Below are positions 33,593 to 42,827 of a stretch of 64,000 bases of DNA, piece after piece. Position 1 is the stretch's first letter. Each line of letters opens with the position of its first letter. Origin of the DNA: Bacteroidota bacterium (lineage in GTDB: Bacteria > Bacteroidota > Bacteroidia > Bacteroidales > Porphyromonadaceae); the NCBI GenBank assembly GCA_023396255.1, contig JAEWWU010000014.1:1-64000 (forward strand), in the 5' to 3' direction. Under the pieces are notes generated by a model that searched no databases, was not told the DNA's origin, and was given only the letters and a program-made list of their open reading frames with translations. The position numbers and the translations under genes were made by a program.

Positions 33593-34810
33593 ATGTCGTT
33601 AGAGGGAAAGAAAATCGTATTGGGTATTTGTGGTGGAATTGCTGCTTACAAGAGTGCTTCCTTGTTGCGACTTCTTATAAAAAAAGGGGCTGATGTGCAG
33701 GTGGTAATGACTCCAGCAGCAAAAGAATTTATCACCCCTCTTACACTGGCAACATTGTCTCGTAAACCTGTCGTTAGTGAATTTTTCGACAGACGTGACG
33801 GGACTTGGAATAGCCACGTAGACTTGGGTGTATGGGCAGATTTGATGTTGATAGCACCGGCAACGGCATCTTCTTTGGGAAAAATGGCTCACGGAATAGC
33901 AGATAATATGTTGATAACTACTTATTTGTCTATGAAGGCTCCTGTTATGGTTGTTCCCTCAATGGATTTGGATATGTATGCTCATATCTCTACTCAAGAT
34001 AATCTGCATCGTTTACGAGATTCTGGGGTGATGGTAATGGAGCCGGAAAGCGGTTTTTTGGCAAGTGGCTTGGAGGGAAAAGGGCGTATGCCGGAACCCG
34101 AAAACATCATCGCCGAAGTGGAGACTTTTTTTGTATCTAAGGAGGAAGAGAGTGGGGTTTGGAAGAATCGTAAAGTTCTTGTAACAGCTGGACCAACTTA
34201 CGAAATGATGGATGATGTGCGTTTTTTGGGAAACCACTCTTCTGGATTTATGGGGATTTGTATTGCTAATAGTTTTGCATACCGAGGTGCTGAAGTTCAC
34301 TTATGCTTGGGACCAACGCATCTAAAACCAAGCTCTTCTGTGATCGTTCATCCTGTTGTGTCTGCAGTGGAGATGATGGAAACCAGTCAAACTCTATTTG
34401 CAGAATGCGATGTTGCTATTTTTGCAGCTGCTGTAGCTGATTTTAGACCAACTCAGTGTGTGAAAGGAAAAACAAAAAGGAGTCAGTCTGGTAATACTAT
34501 AACGTTGGAATTGGTTCAAAACCCGGATATTGCTGCTACTTTGGGAGCCCAAAAGACAGATAATCAGTATTTGGTCGGTTTTGCCTTGGAAACATCTCCC
34601 AATATAGAAGAGGCTCGGAGAAAACTACGAGACAAACATTTAGATGCTATTGTCTTGAATTCTTTATCTGACCAAGGAGCCGGTTTTGGAGTTCCTACCA
34701 ACAAAGTAACCATTATAGATTCTTCAAGGGAGACGGCGTTTCCTTTGGAGACAAAACAACGAGTGGCGGAAAATATTGTGGCATACGTATCAAAGCACTT
34801 GTCTAATTAA
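33593..34810 (+). CDS. coaBC: Bifunctional phosphopantothenoylcysteine decarboxylase / phosphopantothenate-cysteine ligase
   Basis: Makes 4'-phosphopantetheine in two steps on the way to CoA. The N-terminal flavin domain has ICGGIAAYKS and the active-site His75 (SHVDLG). The C-terminal ligase domain starts near RKVLVTAGPTYEMMDDVRFLGN and includes AAVADFRP and VLNSLSD. Two positions differ from E. coli Dfp: the PAMN motif reads PSMD (Asp125), and the ACG motif with reductive Cys158 reads ASG (Ser158). PanC, another CoA-pathway enzyme, is at 52.6 kb. It starts 8 nt after the exonuclease. Confidence 0.9.
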   Translation: MSLEGKKIVLGICGGIAAYKSASLLRLLIKKGADVQVVMTPAAKEFITPLTLATLSRKPVVSEFFDRRDGTWNSHVDLGVWADLMLIAPATASSLGKMAHGIADNMLITTYLSMKAPVMVVPSMDLDMYAHISTQDNLHRLRDSGVMVMEPESGFLASGLEGKGRMPEPENIIAEVETFFVSKEEESGVWKNRKVLVTAGPTYEMMDDVRFLGNHSSGFMGICIANSFAYRGAEVHLCLGPTHLKPSSSVIVHPVVSAVEMMETSQTLFAECDVAIFAAAVADFRPTQCVKGKTKRSQSGNTITLELVQNPDIAATLGAQKTDNQYLVGFALETSPNIEEARRKLRDKHLDAIVLNSLSDQGAGFGVPTNKVTIIDSSRETAFPLETKQRVAENIVAYVSKHLSN

Positions 34811-34839
34811 TGGAGATGAGGATGTAGCTCCCATAGGTT

Positions 34840-35745
34840 ATGATGCGATTTGTTTTTCTTCTTTTCTTTTTTCTCCATAGTTTTTTTGCTTTCTGTGGAT
34901 GGACGCAGGAGTTGAATGCTAGGGTTTCCATCAATGTGGAGCGTTTGGGAACAGTAGACCCTCAGTTGTTTTCTGATTTGGAAAGACAATTGACCGATCT
35001 TATAAACCTGAATAAATGGACAAGTACATCTTTTTCGCCTGTAGAGCGTATAGATTGTTCTTTTTCCCTAAACCTCCTAACGATGTCTGATAATGGGGAG
35101 TGTACAGCCGAGTTATATGTGACAGCACAACGCCCAGTGTATAATTCTTCGTACAGTACTCCTCTGGTTACATACAGAGACCAAGAGCTAAATTTTGTTT
35201 ACCACCCGGGAACTTCCATAGAGTATAATTCAAATACATTGAACGATAATTTAGTCGCCACAGTTGTTTTTTATGTGTATTTTGTCCTGGCTGCAGATTT
35301 TGATAGTTTCTCCGAGCTGGGAGGAGACCTCATTAAGGGAAATATGCAACAGTTGGTGGGATTGGCACAGCAGAAGCAGGACTGGAAAGGGTGGCAGCCT
35401 TTTGAAAACGATTATAACCGGTATGCTATTTCAGAGGCTTATAATAATACGTCTCATACCGAGTTTAGAAAATTTTGGTATCTCTATCATAGACGAGGTT
35501 TGGACGAGTTAGTAGGAAATGTAAGACGGGGATACACCAACATATTGGAAGGGCTTCCTTTGTTGGAGGCGACGTGGAAGGTGCACTCAAGTTCGCCTTT
35601 GTTGAGGATGTTTTCTCAAATAAAGTTGGATGAATTGAGTAAAATCAGCCAAGAAGCACCATCTGATAAAAAAAATGAAGCCTATAAAATATTGAAGAAA
35701 ATATTTCCTACTGACGAGAGTAAGTTCTTAGATCTTAAGAGATAG
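34840..35745 (+). CDS. DUF4835 family exported protein (PorD-like)
   Basis: A 301-residue protein with an N-terminal signal peptide (FLLFFFLHSFFAFCGWTQ) and a start LNARVSINVERLGTVDPQLF typical of DUF4835. The family is Bacteroidetes-specific and lies between coaBC and recN in many genomes. Some databases label it PorD and link it to the type IX secretion system; I cannot verify this here, but the LRR cargo at 5 kb shows that T9SS is probably present. Two consecutive ATGs (34840, 34843) are both possible starts. Confidence 0.75.
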   Translation: MMRFVFLLFFFLHSFFAFCGWTQELNARVSINVERLGTVDPQLFSDLERQLTDLINLNKWTSTSFSPVERIDCSFSLNLLTMSDNGECTAELYVTAQRPVYNSSYSTPLVTYRDQELNFVYHPGTSIEYNSNTLNDNLVATVVFYVYFVLAADFDSFSELGGDLIKGNMQQLVGLAQQKQDWKGWQPFENDYNRYAISEAYNNTSHTEFRKFWYLYHRRGLDELVGNVRRGYTNILEGLPLLEATWKVHSSSPLLRMFSQIKLDELSKISQEAPSDKKNEAYKILKKIFPTDESKFLDLKR

Positions 35746-35763
35746 TTTCTATATAGTTACTTT

Positions 35764-37428
35764 ATGCTACATAGTATTGTTATTCAAGACTTTATTCTCA
35801 TAGGACACCTCGAGGCTTCTTTTGCTGATGGATTTGTAGCCATTACCGGAGAAACAGGAGCTGGTAAAAGTATATTTGTTGAGGCTATAGGCTTATTGGC
35901 AGGAAAAAGAGCCGATAGTTCGGATGTGCGCGTGGGGGCTACCAAGGCGATAATAGAAGGGGTCTTTGAAAACTTGAACTCTGCCGCAAAGGAGTTATTG
36001 GAAAGAGAGGATTTATTATCGTTTGGAGAAGACGTCAAGGAGTGTATCGTACGCAGGGAAATACTCGCTTCTGGAAGAGGGCGTGTTTTTGTTAATGATA
36101 CTCCCGTCTCATTGTCCTTTCTCCAAGAGTTATCATCCTTTTTAATTGATGTTCATTCTCAGCATCACAACTTGTTGTTAAGGGAATCAAAGTTTCAAAC
36201 GGAAGTTGTTGATTCAATGCTTTCGTCGCAAAAAAATAGAACTTTGTACGCACAGTTGTATGGAAAAATGGTTGCTGCACAGAGTGAATACCTGAGTCTT
36301 GTAAGTCAGAGGGAGGTTGCCGAACACGAATATGAATACAACTTACTGCGTTATAACGAGCTTGTTGCCTTTGATATGGGATCCGAAACGCAAGAATCTC
36401 TTGAGCAGGAGGAAAGAGAACTTTTATATGCGCAAGATATCACTGACGCCCTACAGGTATCTGTATTCAATATTTCGGGAGGAGAGCAATCGATTCTTTC
36501 TTTGTTACACTCTGTGGAGCGAGAAGTGGAGCAAGCTGCTCGGTACAAGGGAGATCTTTCCATATATATAGAACGTATATCTTCTGTTCAAATTGAACTT
36601 AGAGACATTGAAACCGACTTAGAGCACATCCTTCGTCACACTTCATCAGATCCCAACCGTTTGGAGCAGGTAAGCAGCAAGTTATCTTCGTTGAATTCTT
36701 TGTATAAGAAGTTTAATGTCTCTTCTTGGACTCAATTGGTCGCCTTGAAAGAAGATTTGGAGAGGAGGATTTCAACTGTATCTACAGGACGTGAATTATT
36801 GAAAGAAAAGGAAGAGGAATTAGCCTCTCTACGTAATGAATTATACAAAGTAGGGCAAAGTCTATCTCAAGAACGGAAAGAAATAGCTGCTGTTATATCG
36901 GATAAGATACTTTCTTCTCTTCGTTCTTTAGGGATGCCTTATGCTCGGTTTGAAGTATTGGTAGAGGAGAGGGGGCAGCTGTCTGTTTCCGGATTGGATA
37001 GGGTTACTTTCCTTTTTTCGGCCAACCCGGATATGGCATTGGCACCAATGGCGGATGTTGCATCAGGAGGAGAAATGTCTCGTTTGATGCTTTCGATTAA
37101 ATCATTGGTTAAAGTGGAAGAAGAGCAGCCTTGTATAATATTTGATGAGATAGATACTGGTATATCTGGTATCGTAGCCAACAGGATGGGGCAGATAATG
37201 CAAGCGATGGGGCAAGAGCGCCAGCTTCTAGTAATCACTCATCTGCCTCAGATTGCGGCAAAATCATCCCAGCATTTTTTCATTTATAAAGAGCAGGAAA
37301 ACCAAACTCATACACATTTGAGGGAACTTTCTAAGGAAGAACGAATCAAAGAAATAGCACGATTGCAAAGTGGGGAGAATACTTCTCCTGTCGCCCTTGC
37401 AGCAGCTGAAGAATTATTGAAACAATGA
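35764..37428 (+). CDS. recN: DNA repair protein RecN
   Basis: An SMC-like ATPase for double-strand-break repair. Walker A is GETGAGKS (29-36), with the usual N-terminal LHSIVIQDFILI. A long coiled-coil arm spans about 160-370, and the C-terminal head has ASGGEMSRLMLSIKSL and IIFDEIDTGISG, with LLVITHLPQIAA (H-loop). Length (554 aa) is normal. Its stop overlaps the start of the rlmB gene (ATGA). Confidence 0.95.
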   Translation: MLHSIVIQDFILIGHLEASFADGFVAITGETGAGKSIFVEAIGLLAGKRADSSDVRVGATKAIIEGVFENLNSAAKELLEREDLLSFGEDVKECIVRREILASGRGRVFVNDTPVSLSFLQELSSFLIDVHSQHHNLLLRESKFQTEVVDSMLSSQKNRTLYAQLYGKMVAAQSEYLSLVSQREVAEHEYEYNLLRYNELVAFDMGSETQESLEQEERELLYAQDITDALQVSVFNISGGEQSILSLLHSVEREVEQAARYKGDLSIYIERISSVQIELRDIETDLEHILRHTSSDPNRLEQVSSKLSSLNSLYKKFNVSSWTQLVALKEDLERRISTVSTGRELLKEKEEELASLRNELYKVGQSLSQERKEIAAVISDKILSSLRSLGMPYARFEVLVEERGQLSVSGLDRVTFLFSANPDMALAPMADVASGGEMSRLMLSIKSLVKVEEEQPCIIFDEIDTGISGIVANRMGQIMQAMGQERQLLVITHLPQIAAKSSQHFFIYKEQENQTHTHLRELSKEERIKEIARLQSGENTSPVALAAAEELLKQ

Positions 37429-38165
37429 TAAAGCAAAAAATGATATACGGTATACACGCCGTAGCGGAAGCCTTGGATGCCGCCGTTGATTTGGATAAAA
37501 TCTATGTAAAAAAAAGGAGTGATAATTTGGAGCTTATGGCTATTGCCAAGCAAGCCCGATTGCACTCCATTCCCCTCTTCGAAGTTCCCAATGAACGTTT
37601 AGATCGTTTTACGAGGGGAAGTCATCAAGGTGTTGTTGCTCTACTTTCTCCGGTGACTTATTCTCGGTTAGATTTGCTTATTCCCTCCCTTTTTGAGGAA
37701 GGACGTTTGCCCTTTGTCGTTGTTCTTGATGGTATAACAGATGTTCGCAATTTTGGCGCTATTGCTCGAACTTGCGAGTGTGCCGGAGTGGATGCTATTG
37801 TGATTCCGGACAAGGGGAGTGTCTCTGTTTCTGCAGATGCTGTAAATGCTTCGGCTGGTGCTTTGATGCGTATTCCTGTCTGTAGGGAACGTAATCTCGT
37901 AGCAACGTGTAGATATTTGTCAGAGAGTGGTTTAGCTCTTGTTGGAGCTTCGGAAAAGTCAAGTGTTCAATTTACTAAAACGAACCTTACCGGTCCCATA
38001 GCTCTTGTAATGGGTGCTGAGGATAGAGGAATATCCCCAGCAGTGTTAAGACAGTTGGGGCAAGTTGTTGCTATTCCTCAAAGTGGTAGTGTCGGATCTC
38101 TAAACGTATCCGTAGCGTGTGGCATCATTCTGTACGAAATTATTCGCCAGAGAGAATCTTTTTAG
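37425..38165 (+). CDS. rlmB: 23S rRNA (guanosine2251-2'-O)-methyltransferase RlmB family
   Basis: A 246-residue SpoU/TrmH-type methyltransferase (group 3). The N-terminal substrate-binding region starts MIYGIHAVAEALD. The knotted catalytic domain has LDGITDVRNFGAIARTCE, LVMGAEDRGISP and IPQSGSVGSLNVSVACGI, the three SPOUT motifs. Assignment to RlmB rather than a relative is by family resemblance. It begins within the recN stop. Confidence 0.9.
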   Translation: MIKQKMIYGIHAVAEALDAAVDLDKIYVKKRSDNLELMAIAKQARLHSIPLFEVPNERLDRFTRGSHQGVVALLSPVTYSRLDLLIPSLFEEGRLPFVVVLDGITDVRNFGAIARTCECAGVDAIVIPDKGSVSVSADAVNASAGALMRIPVCRERNLVATCRYLSESGLALVGASEKSSVQFTKTNLTGPIALVMGAEDRGISPAVLRQLGQVVAIPQSGSVGSLNVSVACGIILYEIIRQRESF

Positions 38166-38194
38166 TAGATATATTTTTATTATTAGTAATAGAT

Positions 38195-38575
38195 ATGAGT
38201 AAGAAAGTTATTTCAACGACCAATGCTCCCGCAGCAATTGGTCCGTACAGTCAGGCAATCGTGAGTGGTAATATGTTGATAACCTCCGGTCAGTTAGGTT
38301 TGGATCCTACTTCTGGGAATTTTGTGGGAGAGGACGTTACCAGTCAAACAGAGCAAGTATTCAAAAACCTCAAAGCGATCTTGGATGAGGCTGGATATAC
38401 GTTTGATGATATTATTAAAACTACTTGTTTCTTGGCTGATATGGCAGATTTTGCTGCTATGAATGCCGTTTACGAAAAGAATTTTAGTGGAGCCTTCCCA
38501 GCACGTAGTGCTGTTGCTGTAAAAACACTTCCCAAGAATGGCTTGGTTGAAATAGAAGTTATTGCAGTTAAGTAA
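38195..38575 (+). CDS. ridA: RidA family reactive-intermediate deaminase
   Basis: A 126-residue YjgF/UK114 family enzyme that hydrolyses reactive enamine/imine intermediates made by PLP enzymes. Motifs: NAPAAIGPYSQA (10-21), LITSGQLGLDP and the active-site Arg in FPARSAVAVKTLP. ATG 38195 gives the standard length; an upstream open frame overlapping rlmB is discarded. Last gene of the dnaN-to-ridA block, before a strong terminator. Confidence 0.93.
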   Translation: MSKKVISTTNAPAAIGPYSQAIVSGNMLITSGQLGLDPTSGNFVGEDVTSQTEQVFKNLKAILDEAGYTFDDIIKTTCFLADMADFAAMNAVYEKNFSGAFPARSAVAVKTLPKNGLVEIEVIAVK

Positions 38576-38599
38576 CTATGATCAGTTACATAAATTTTA

Positions 38600-38642
38600 C
38601 CTCCTCTCGTTTCAAAAGAAATGAGAGGAGGCTATTTTGTTT
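38600..38642 (+). terminator. Rho-independent terminator after ridA
   Basis: CCTCCTCTC (38600-38608) pairs with GAGAGGAGG (38623-38631); the inner TTTC/GAAA adds to the stem. A T-rich tail follows. Confidence 0.85.
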
Positions 38643-39148
38643 AGAAATCAAACGTTTTTTAGATAATAAGGTGTAAGTATTTTGCAAAGGCTATTCAATT
38701 AGGGCGAGAATAACACAGAGCATAACAACCCAATGAGGGAGTTGAAAGAACTTTTATTTTTAGGTGTAATTTAGGTGCTACTATAGAGTTGTTGTAGCTT
38801 TGGTAAAAGAGAGAAATCACTCGAATTCATAGAAGAGTTTTTTTGAGATAGTGTGAGTATGTTGCTTGATTACTATGCTTTGGTTTCGGCTGCCTGTTTT
38901 TTGGGAGCACCTAATCATACTGGTATACTGTAAATCTCTTTTTCTTTCGGTTACTTATCCTCCCCATTTTTCTTAATACCTTTCCCAAAATTGTTCTGAA
39001 CGTGTTTTTCGAATTTCTTGTTTCTTGGTTATTTTTTTTGTGCATTTTATCAGATATTGAATCTTGTATTGTTCAGTAGAATAATCAAAAACAGCCAACA
39101 AAAGTCTTTTCTTGACGGAATAGTAAGCCTTAATTGACAAATAACTAC
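38643..39148. other. Long intergenic region before pta
   Basis: About 500 nt, AT-rich. I see no tRNA, no family-like ORF, no copy of the palindromic repeat and no strong hairpin. A 68-codon minus-strand frame at its right end is low-complexity and overlaps the pta promoter. Confidence 0.5.
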
Positions 39149-39156
39149 TACCTTTG
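39149..39156 (+). promoter_or_regulatory. -7 box of the pta-ackA promoter
   Basis: TACCTTTG, about 62 nt before the pta ATG; no convincing -33 TTTG at the usual distance. Confidence 0.5.
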
Positions 39157-39218
39157 CAGCATTGTTGAAATAAATGCACACAGTAGAAGAACCCTAAACA
39201 AATAATAATAAATCCAAA

Positions 39219-40226
39219 ATGAACTTATTACAAGACATTGTTGCTCGTGCGGCTGCCAACAAGCAGCGCATAGTTCTACCCGAAGGTACAGAGCCTCGGA
39301 CTCTGCAAGCTGCAGATCAGTTGATAGCGGACGGTGTAGTGAATGTTATTCTTGTCGGTAATCCTGCCGAAATAAAAGCGAAAGCCTCTGAACTTAATCT
39401 TAATAGCATCGATAGAGCAGAGATCATAGACCCGCAAAATCACGCCAAAAAAGAGCAGTATAGAGATCTTCTATTGGAATTGCGTAAGTCCAAAGGATTG
39501 ACACAAGAAGAAGCTGATAAACTCGTTGTTGATCCTCTGTACTTGGCTTGTTTGATGATAAAATCGGGAGATGCTGATGGAGAGGTTGCCGGAGCACAAA
39601 ATACGACTGGCAATGTGCTGCGTCCTGCCTTGCAGATCATAAAGACCCAAAAAGGACTTAGCTGTGTAAGTGGTGCGTTCCTCCTTTTTACGCAAGCTAA
39701 AGAATACGGAAAAGACGGATTGCTCATTGTTGCAGACTGCGCTGTAACTCCTAATCCAACAGCAGACGAAATGGCACAGATAGCAGTAGCTTCTGCAACA
39801 ACGGCTCGTGCCATAGCAAATATAGAACCTCGCATTGCTATGTTGAGTTACTCAACTAAAGGTTCGGCAAAGGGAGAGTTGGTAGACAAGGTCGTAGAAG
39901 CGACCCGATTGGCTAAAGAAAAAGCTCCCGAGTTGATGATTGATGGAGAAATGCAGGCAGATGCAGCTCTGGTTGCTTCTGTTGGAAAACTCAAAGCTCC
40001 GGATAGTGAAGTTGCTGGTCAAGCCAACGTTTTGGTATTCCCATCTTTGGAAGTTGGAAACATTGCTTACAAATTGGTACAACGCTTGGGTAATGCACAG
40101 GCAGTAGGTCCAATTTTGCAAGGAATGGCCGCTCCGGTAAATGACTTGAGTAGAGGCTGTTCTGTAGATGATATTTACAATTTGGTAGCCATAACAGCAA
40201 ATCAAGCAATCGCTGCAAAGAAATAA
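39219..40226 (+). CDS. pta: Phosphate acetyltransferase
   Basis: Converts acetyl-CoA and phosphate to acetyl phosphate. A 335-residue short-form Pta without the N-terminal regulatory domains of the enterobacterial enzyme. Motifs: RIVLPEGTEPRTLQAA at the start, DPLYLACLMIKSGDADGEVAGA in the middle, SGAFLLF, MLSYSTKGSAKG and the C-terminal LQGMAAPVNDLSRGCSVDDIYN. Forms the acetate/ATP branch with ackA 25 nt downstream. Confidence 0.94.
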   Translation: MNLLQDIVARAAANKQRIVLPEGTEPRTLQAADQLIADGVVNVILVGNPAEIKAKASELNLNSIDRAEIIDPQNHAKKEQYRDLLLELRKSKGLTQEEADKLVVDPLYLACLMIKSGDADGEVAGAQNTTGNVLRPALQIIKTQKGLSCVSGAFLLFTQAKEYGKDGLLIVADCAVTPNPTADEMAQIAVASATTARAIANIEPRIAMLSYSTKGSAKGELVDKVVEATRLAKEKAPELMIDGEMQADAALVASVGKLKAPDSEVAGQANVLVFPSLEVGNIAYKLVQRLGNAQAVGPILQGMAAPVNDLSRGCSVDDIYNLVAITANQAIAAKK

Positions 40227-40251
40227 TAAAGAATACAATAAATATAGTATT

Positions 40252-41451
40252 ATGATCGTATTAGTTCTCAATTGCGGGAGTTCTTCTGTAAAATATAAAT
40301 TGTACGATATGCCTTCTGCTTCTGTTTTGGCGCAGGGTGGTGTAGAAAAACTTGGATTAGAGGGTTCTTTCTTGAAATTCAAGCTTCCTAATGGAGAGAA
40401 AGTTGTTTTGGAAAAAGATATGCCAGAGCATACTGTCGCCATTGAATTTATCTTAAATGTCCTTACTGGAAAAGAATATGGTTGCATCGAAAGTGTAGAC
40501 AAAATAGAAGCTGTTGGACATCGTTTGGTACACGGAGGAGATAAATTCAACCAAAGCGTATTGATTGATCAAGAAGTTATCAATAAGGTAGTTGAATGTA
40601 CGGATTTAGCTCCTCTACACAATCCATCAACATTAAAGGGGGTTGAGGCTATCACTAAATTACTTCCTAAAGTTCCTCAAGTAGGAGTGTTTGACACAGC
40701 CTTCCATCAATCTATGCCGGATTATGCATTTATGTATGCTCTTCCTTATGAGTACTACACAAAGTATGGGGTGCGTCGTTATGGTTTTCACGGGACAAGC
40801 CACCGCTATGTGAGTAAAAGAGCTTGCGAAATATTGGGTGTAGACTATGATAAGGTCCGTATTATAACGGCCCATATCGGTAATGGAGCTTCTATGGCTG
40901 CTGTAAAGTATGGAAAGAGCATAGATACGTCTACCGGTTTGACTCCTACTGAGGGGTTGATTATGGGTACACGCAGTGGAGATGTTGATCCTGGAGCATT
41001 GGCTTACATTGTAGGAAAAGAGAATCTAAATGGAGAACAATTCTCAAACCTTGTAAACAAGAAAAGCGGTATTTTGGGTATAAGTGGTGTTTCTTCCGAT
41101 ATGCGCGAAATAGAATCTGCTATTGCAGAGGGAAATAAGCGTGCTTCTTTGGCTTTAGAAATGTACGACTATCGCATCAAAAAGTATGTTGGAGCTTATG
41201 CTGCTGCAATGGGCGGTGTTGATATCATTGTATTTACTGGAGGGGTTGGAGAAAACCAAACCACAACTCGCGAGTATGTATGTCGTGATATGGAATTTAT
41301 GGGGGTAAAGATAGACAATGAACTAAATGCCAAGACGCGAGGAGAAGAAATTGTCTTGAGTACTCCAGATAGCAAAGTAAAGGTATTGGTGGTTCCAACA
41401 GATGAGGAATATCTCATTGCTTCTGATACAATGGATATTGTGAATAAGTAA
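40252..41451 (+). CDS. ackA: Acetate kinase
   Basis: Makes ATP from acetyl phosphate, the energy-yielding end of acetate fermentation. A 399-residue ASKHA kinase with VLNCGSSSVKYKLY (N-terminal phosphate site), GHRLVHGGDKF, FDTAFHQSMP, RRYGFHGTSHRYV, HIGNGASMAA and GLTPTEGLIMGTRSGDVDPG. Length is standard. Co-transcribed with pta and followed by a terminator shared with the convergent dxr gene. Confidence 0.96.
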   Translation: MIVLVLNCGSSSVKYKLYDMPSASVLAQGGVEKLGLEGSFLKFKLPNGEKVVLEKDMPEHTVAIEFILNVLTGKEYGCIESVDKIEAVGHRLVHGGDKFNQSVLIDQEVINKVVECTDLAPLHNPSTLKGVEAITKLLPKVPQVGVFDTAFHQSMPDYAFMYALPYEYYTKYGVRRYGFHGTSHRYVSKRACEILGVDYDKVRIITAHIGNGASMAAVKYGKSIDTSTGLTPTEGLIMGTRSGDVDPGALAYIVGKENLNGEQFSNLVNKKSGILGISGVSSDMREIESAIAEGNKRASLALEMYDYRIKKYVGAYAAAMGGVDIIVFTGGVGENQTTTREYVCRDMEFMGVKIDNELNAKTRGEEIVLSTPDSKVKVLVVPTDEEYLIASDTMDIVNK

Positions 41452-41533
41452 TTTCTTTGTCTTTGAACTACTCGTATTTGTAGAATATTCTGAAATAATA
41501 TACTAGAATAACAACAAATTATAATGAGAGGAG

Positions 41534-41574
41534 AAAGGCTGTGAATGGGTATAACAACTTGTTCACAGCCTTTT
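41534..41574. terminator. Terminator between convergent ackA and dxr
   Basis: AAAGGCTGTGAA (41534-41545) pairs with TTCACAGCCTTT (41562-41573) around a 16-nt loop, with Ts following. A-rich sequence on the other side is limited, so it works best for ackA. Confidence 0.8.
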
Positions 41575-41660
41575 AAGCTATATAGTTTATAAGCTAAGTA
41601 TATGCTCTCTTCGAAAAAAGTACGGGATTTAGATAAATAACGCAATCCCAGCAATTCCTA

Positions 41661-42827
41661 TCATCTACTACCGTAAACGTTAATTAAACGTTTGGCCGAT
41701 GTGGTCGCTTTTTCGTGAGACAAAAAAAGATCTTCTGTATTGGGGGTGGCTATAAAGAGATCTTCTTGCATTATATCCTCGATAAGTCGAGGGATTGTAG
41801 GGAAAGAAATCTGTGAATTGCGGAATGCAGAGTTGGCTATTTCGTTGGCAGCATTAAGAATACAGGGCATATTGCCACCGAGTTGTATTGCCTCGTATGC
41901 CAACCGCAGGCAAGGAAATCGGTTAAAATCTGGAGTTAAAAAGGAAAAATCAGTTGCGAAGAAATTGGTCCGAGTATATCTGTTAGGTATTCTTTGGCAG
42001 TATCCAAGGGCATAAGATATGGGTAAACGCATATCGGGCTCTCCAATCTGAGCCTTCACCACACCATCTTTGAATTGAACCATAGAATGTATGTAGCTTT
42101 GCGGATGGATAATCACTTGTACCTGCTTTGGCTCCACAGCAAAAAGATGACAAGCTTCTATCATCTCTAACCCCTTGTTCATTAGCGTGGCAGAATCGAT
42201 GGTTATTTTGGCTCCCATGTTCCACTTTGGATGCTTTAGGGCTTGTTCGGGTGTTATAGATTGCATATCTGCTGCCGAGATGTGCAAAAATGGCCCTCCT
42301 GATCCAGTTAGTAAAATTTGCTCAATAGGATTTCCTTCTTCTCCGACCAAGCACTGATATATAGCTGAATGTTCAGAATCGACGGGAATAATTTTTACAT
42401 TCTTGTCTTGTGCAGATTTCATAATAAGGTCTCCGGCAACAACAAGAGTTTCTTTGTTGGCTAAAGCTATGTCTTTGCCGGCCTCAATAGCCGATAGGGT
42501 AGACCTCAATCCGGCAAAACCAACCATTGCTGCCAATACCATATCAACTTCGGGCAAGGCAACAATACCGTCTACAGCTTTCAATCCCGAATGGACTTGT
42601 ACTGGCAGTTGATGGAGTTTTTCTTTAACCTCTTCATATAAAGAAGGATCTGTGATAACTATATGCTCCGGTAAAAACCTATGAGCCAGATCGACAAGTT
42701 TGGCAACGTTGTTGTGCGCTGTGAGGGCAAAAGCTCTTAGTTGGTCCAGGTGTTCAGAAATAACGTCTAAAGCCTGTGTACCAATGGAACCGGTAGCTCC
42801 CAATATAGCTATTTGTTTGGGTTTCAT
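41661..42827 (-). CDS. dxr: 1-deoxy-D-xylulose 5-phosphate reductoisomerase
   Basis: Second enzyme of the MEP isoprenoid pathway and the target of fosmidomycin. A 388-residue protein with NADPH-binding GATGSIGTQALDVI (10-23), ALANKETLV, IPVDSEHSAIYQCL, LTGSGGPF, HPKWNMGAKITIDSATLMNKGLE (in outline) and HPQSYIHSMVQF. Its start overlaps the end of rimM (ATG within the rimM stop region), making it the last gene of the seven-gene minus-strand block. Confidence 0.95.
   Translation of the reverse strand: MKPKQIAILGATGSIGTQALDVISEHLDQLRAFALTAHNNVAKLVDLAHRFLPEHIVITDPSLYEEVKEKLHQLPVQVHSGLKAVDGIVALPEVDMVLAAMVGFAGLRSTLSAIEAGKDIALANKETLVVAGDLIMKSAQDKNVKIIPVDSEHSAIYQCLVGEEGNPIEQILLTGSGGPFLHISAADMQSITPEQALKHPKWNMGAKITIDSATLMNKGLEMIEACHLFAVEPKQVQVIIHPQSYIHSMVQFKDGVVKAQIGEPDMRLPISYALGYCQRIPNRYTRTNFFATDFSFLTPDFNRFPCLRLAYEAIQLGGNMPCILNAANEIANSAFRNSQISFPTIPRLIEDIMQEDLFIATPNTEDLFLSHEKATTSAKRLINVYGSR

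Noticed and set aside
38973..39179. 68-codon minus-strand frame before pta
   Set aside because: Low-complexity, lysine-rich, and overlaps the pta -7 box; no supporting promoter or homology signal.
39852..40550. 232-codon minus-strand open frame across the pta-ackA junction
   Set aside because: It is antisense to two unmistakable genes, has no family resemblance and is rich in residues expected from the complement of coding sequence.
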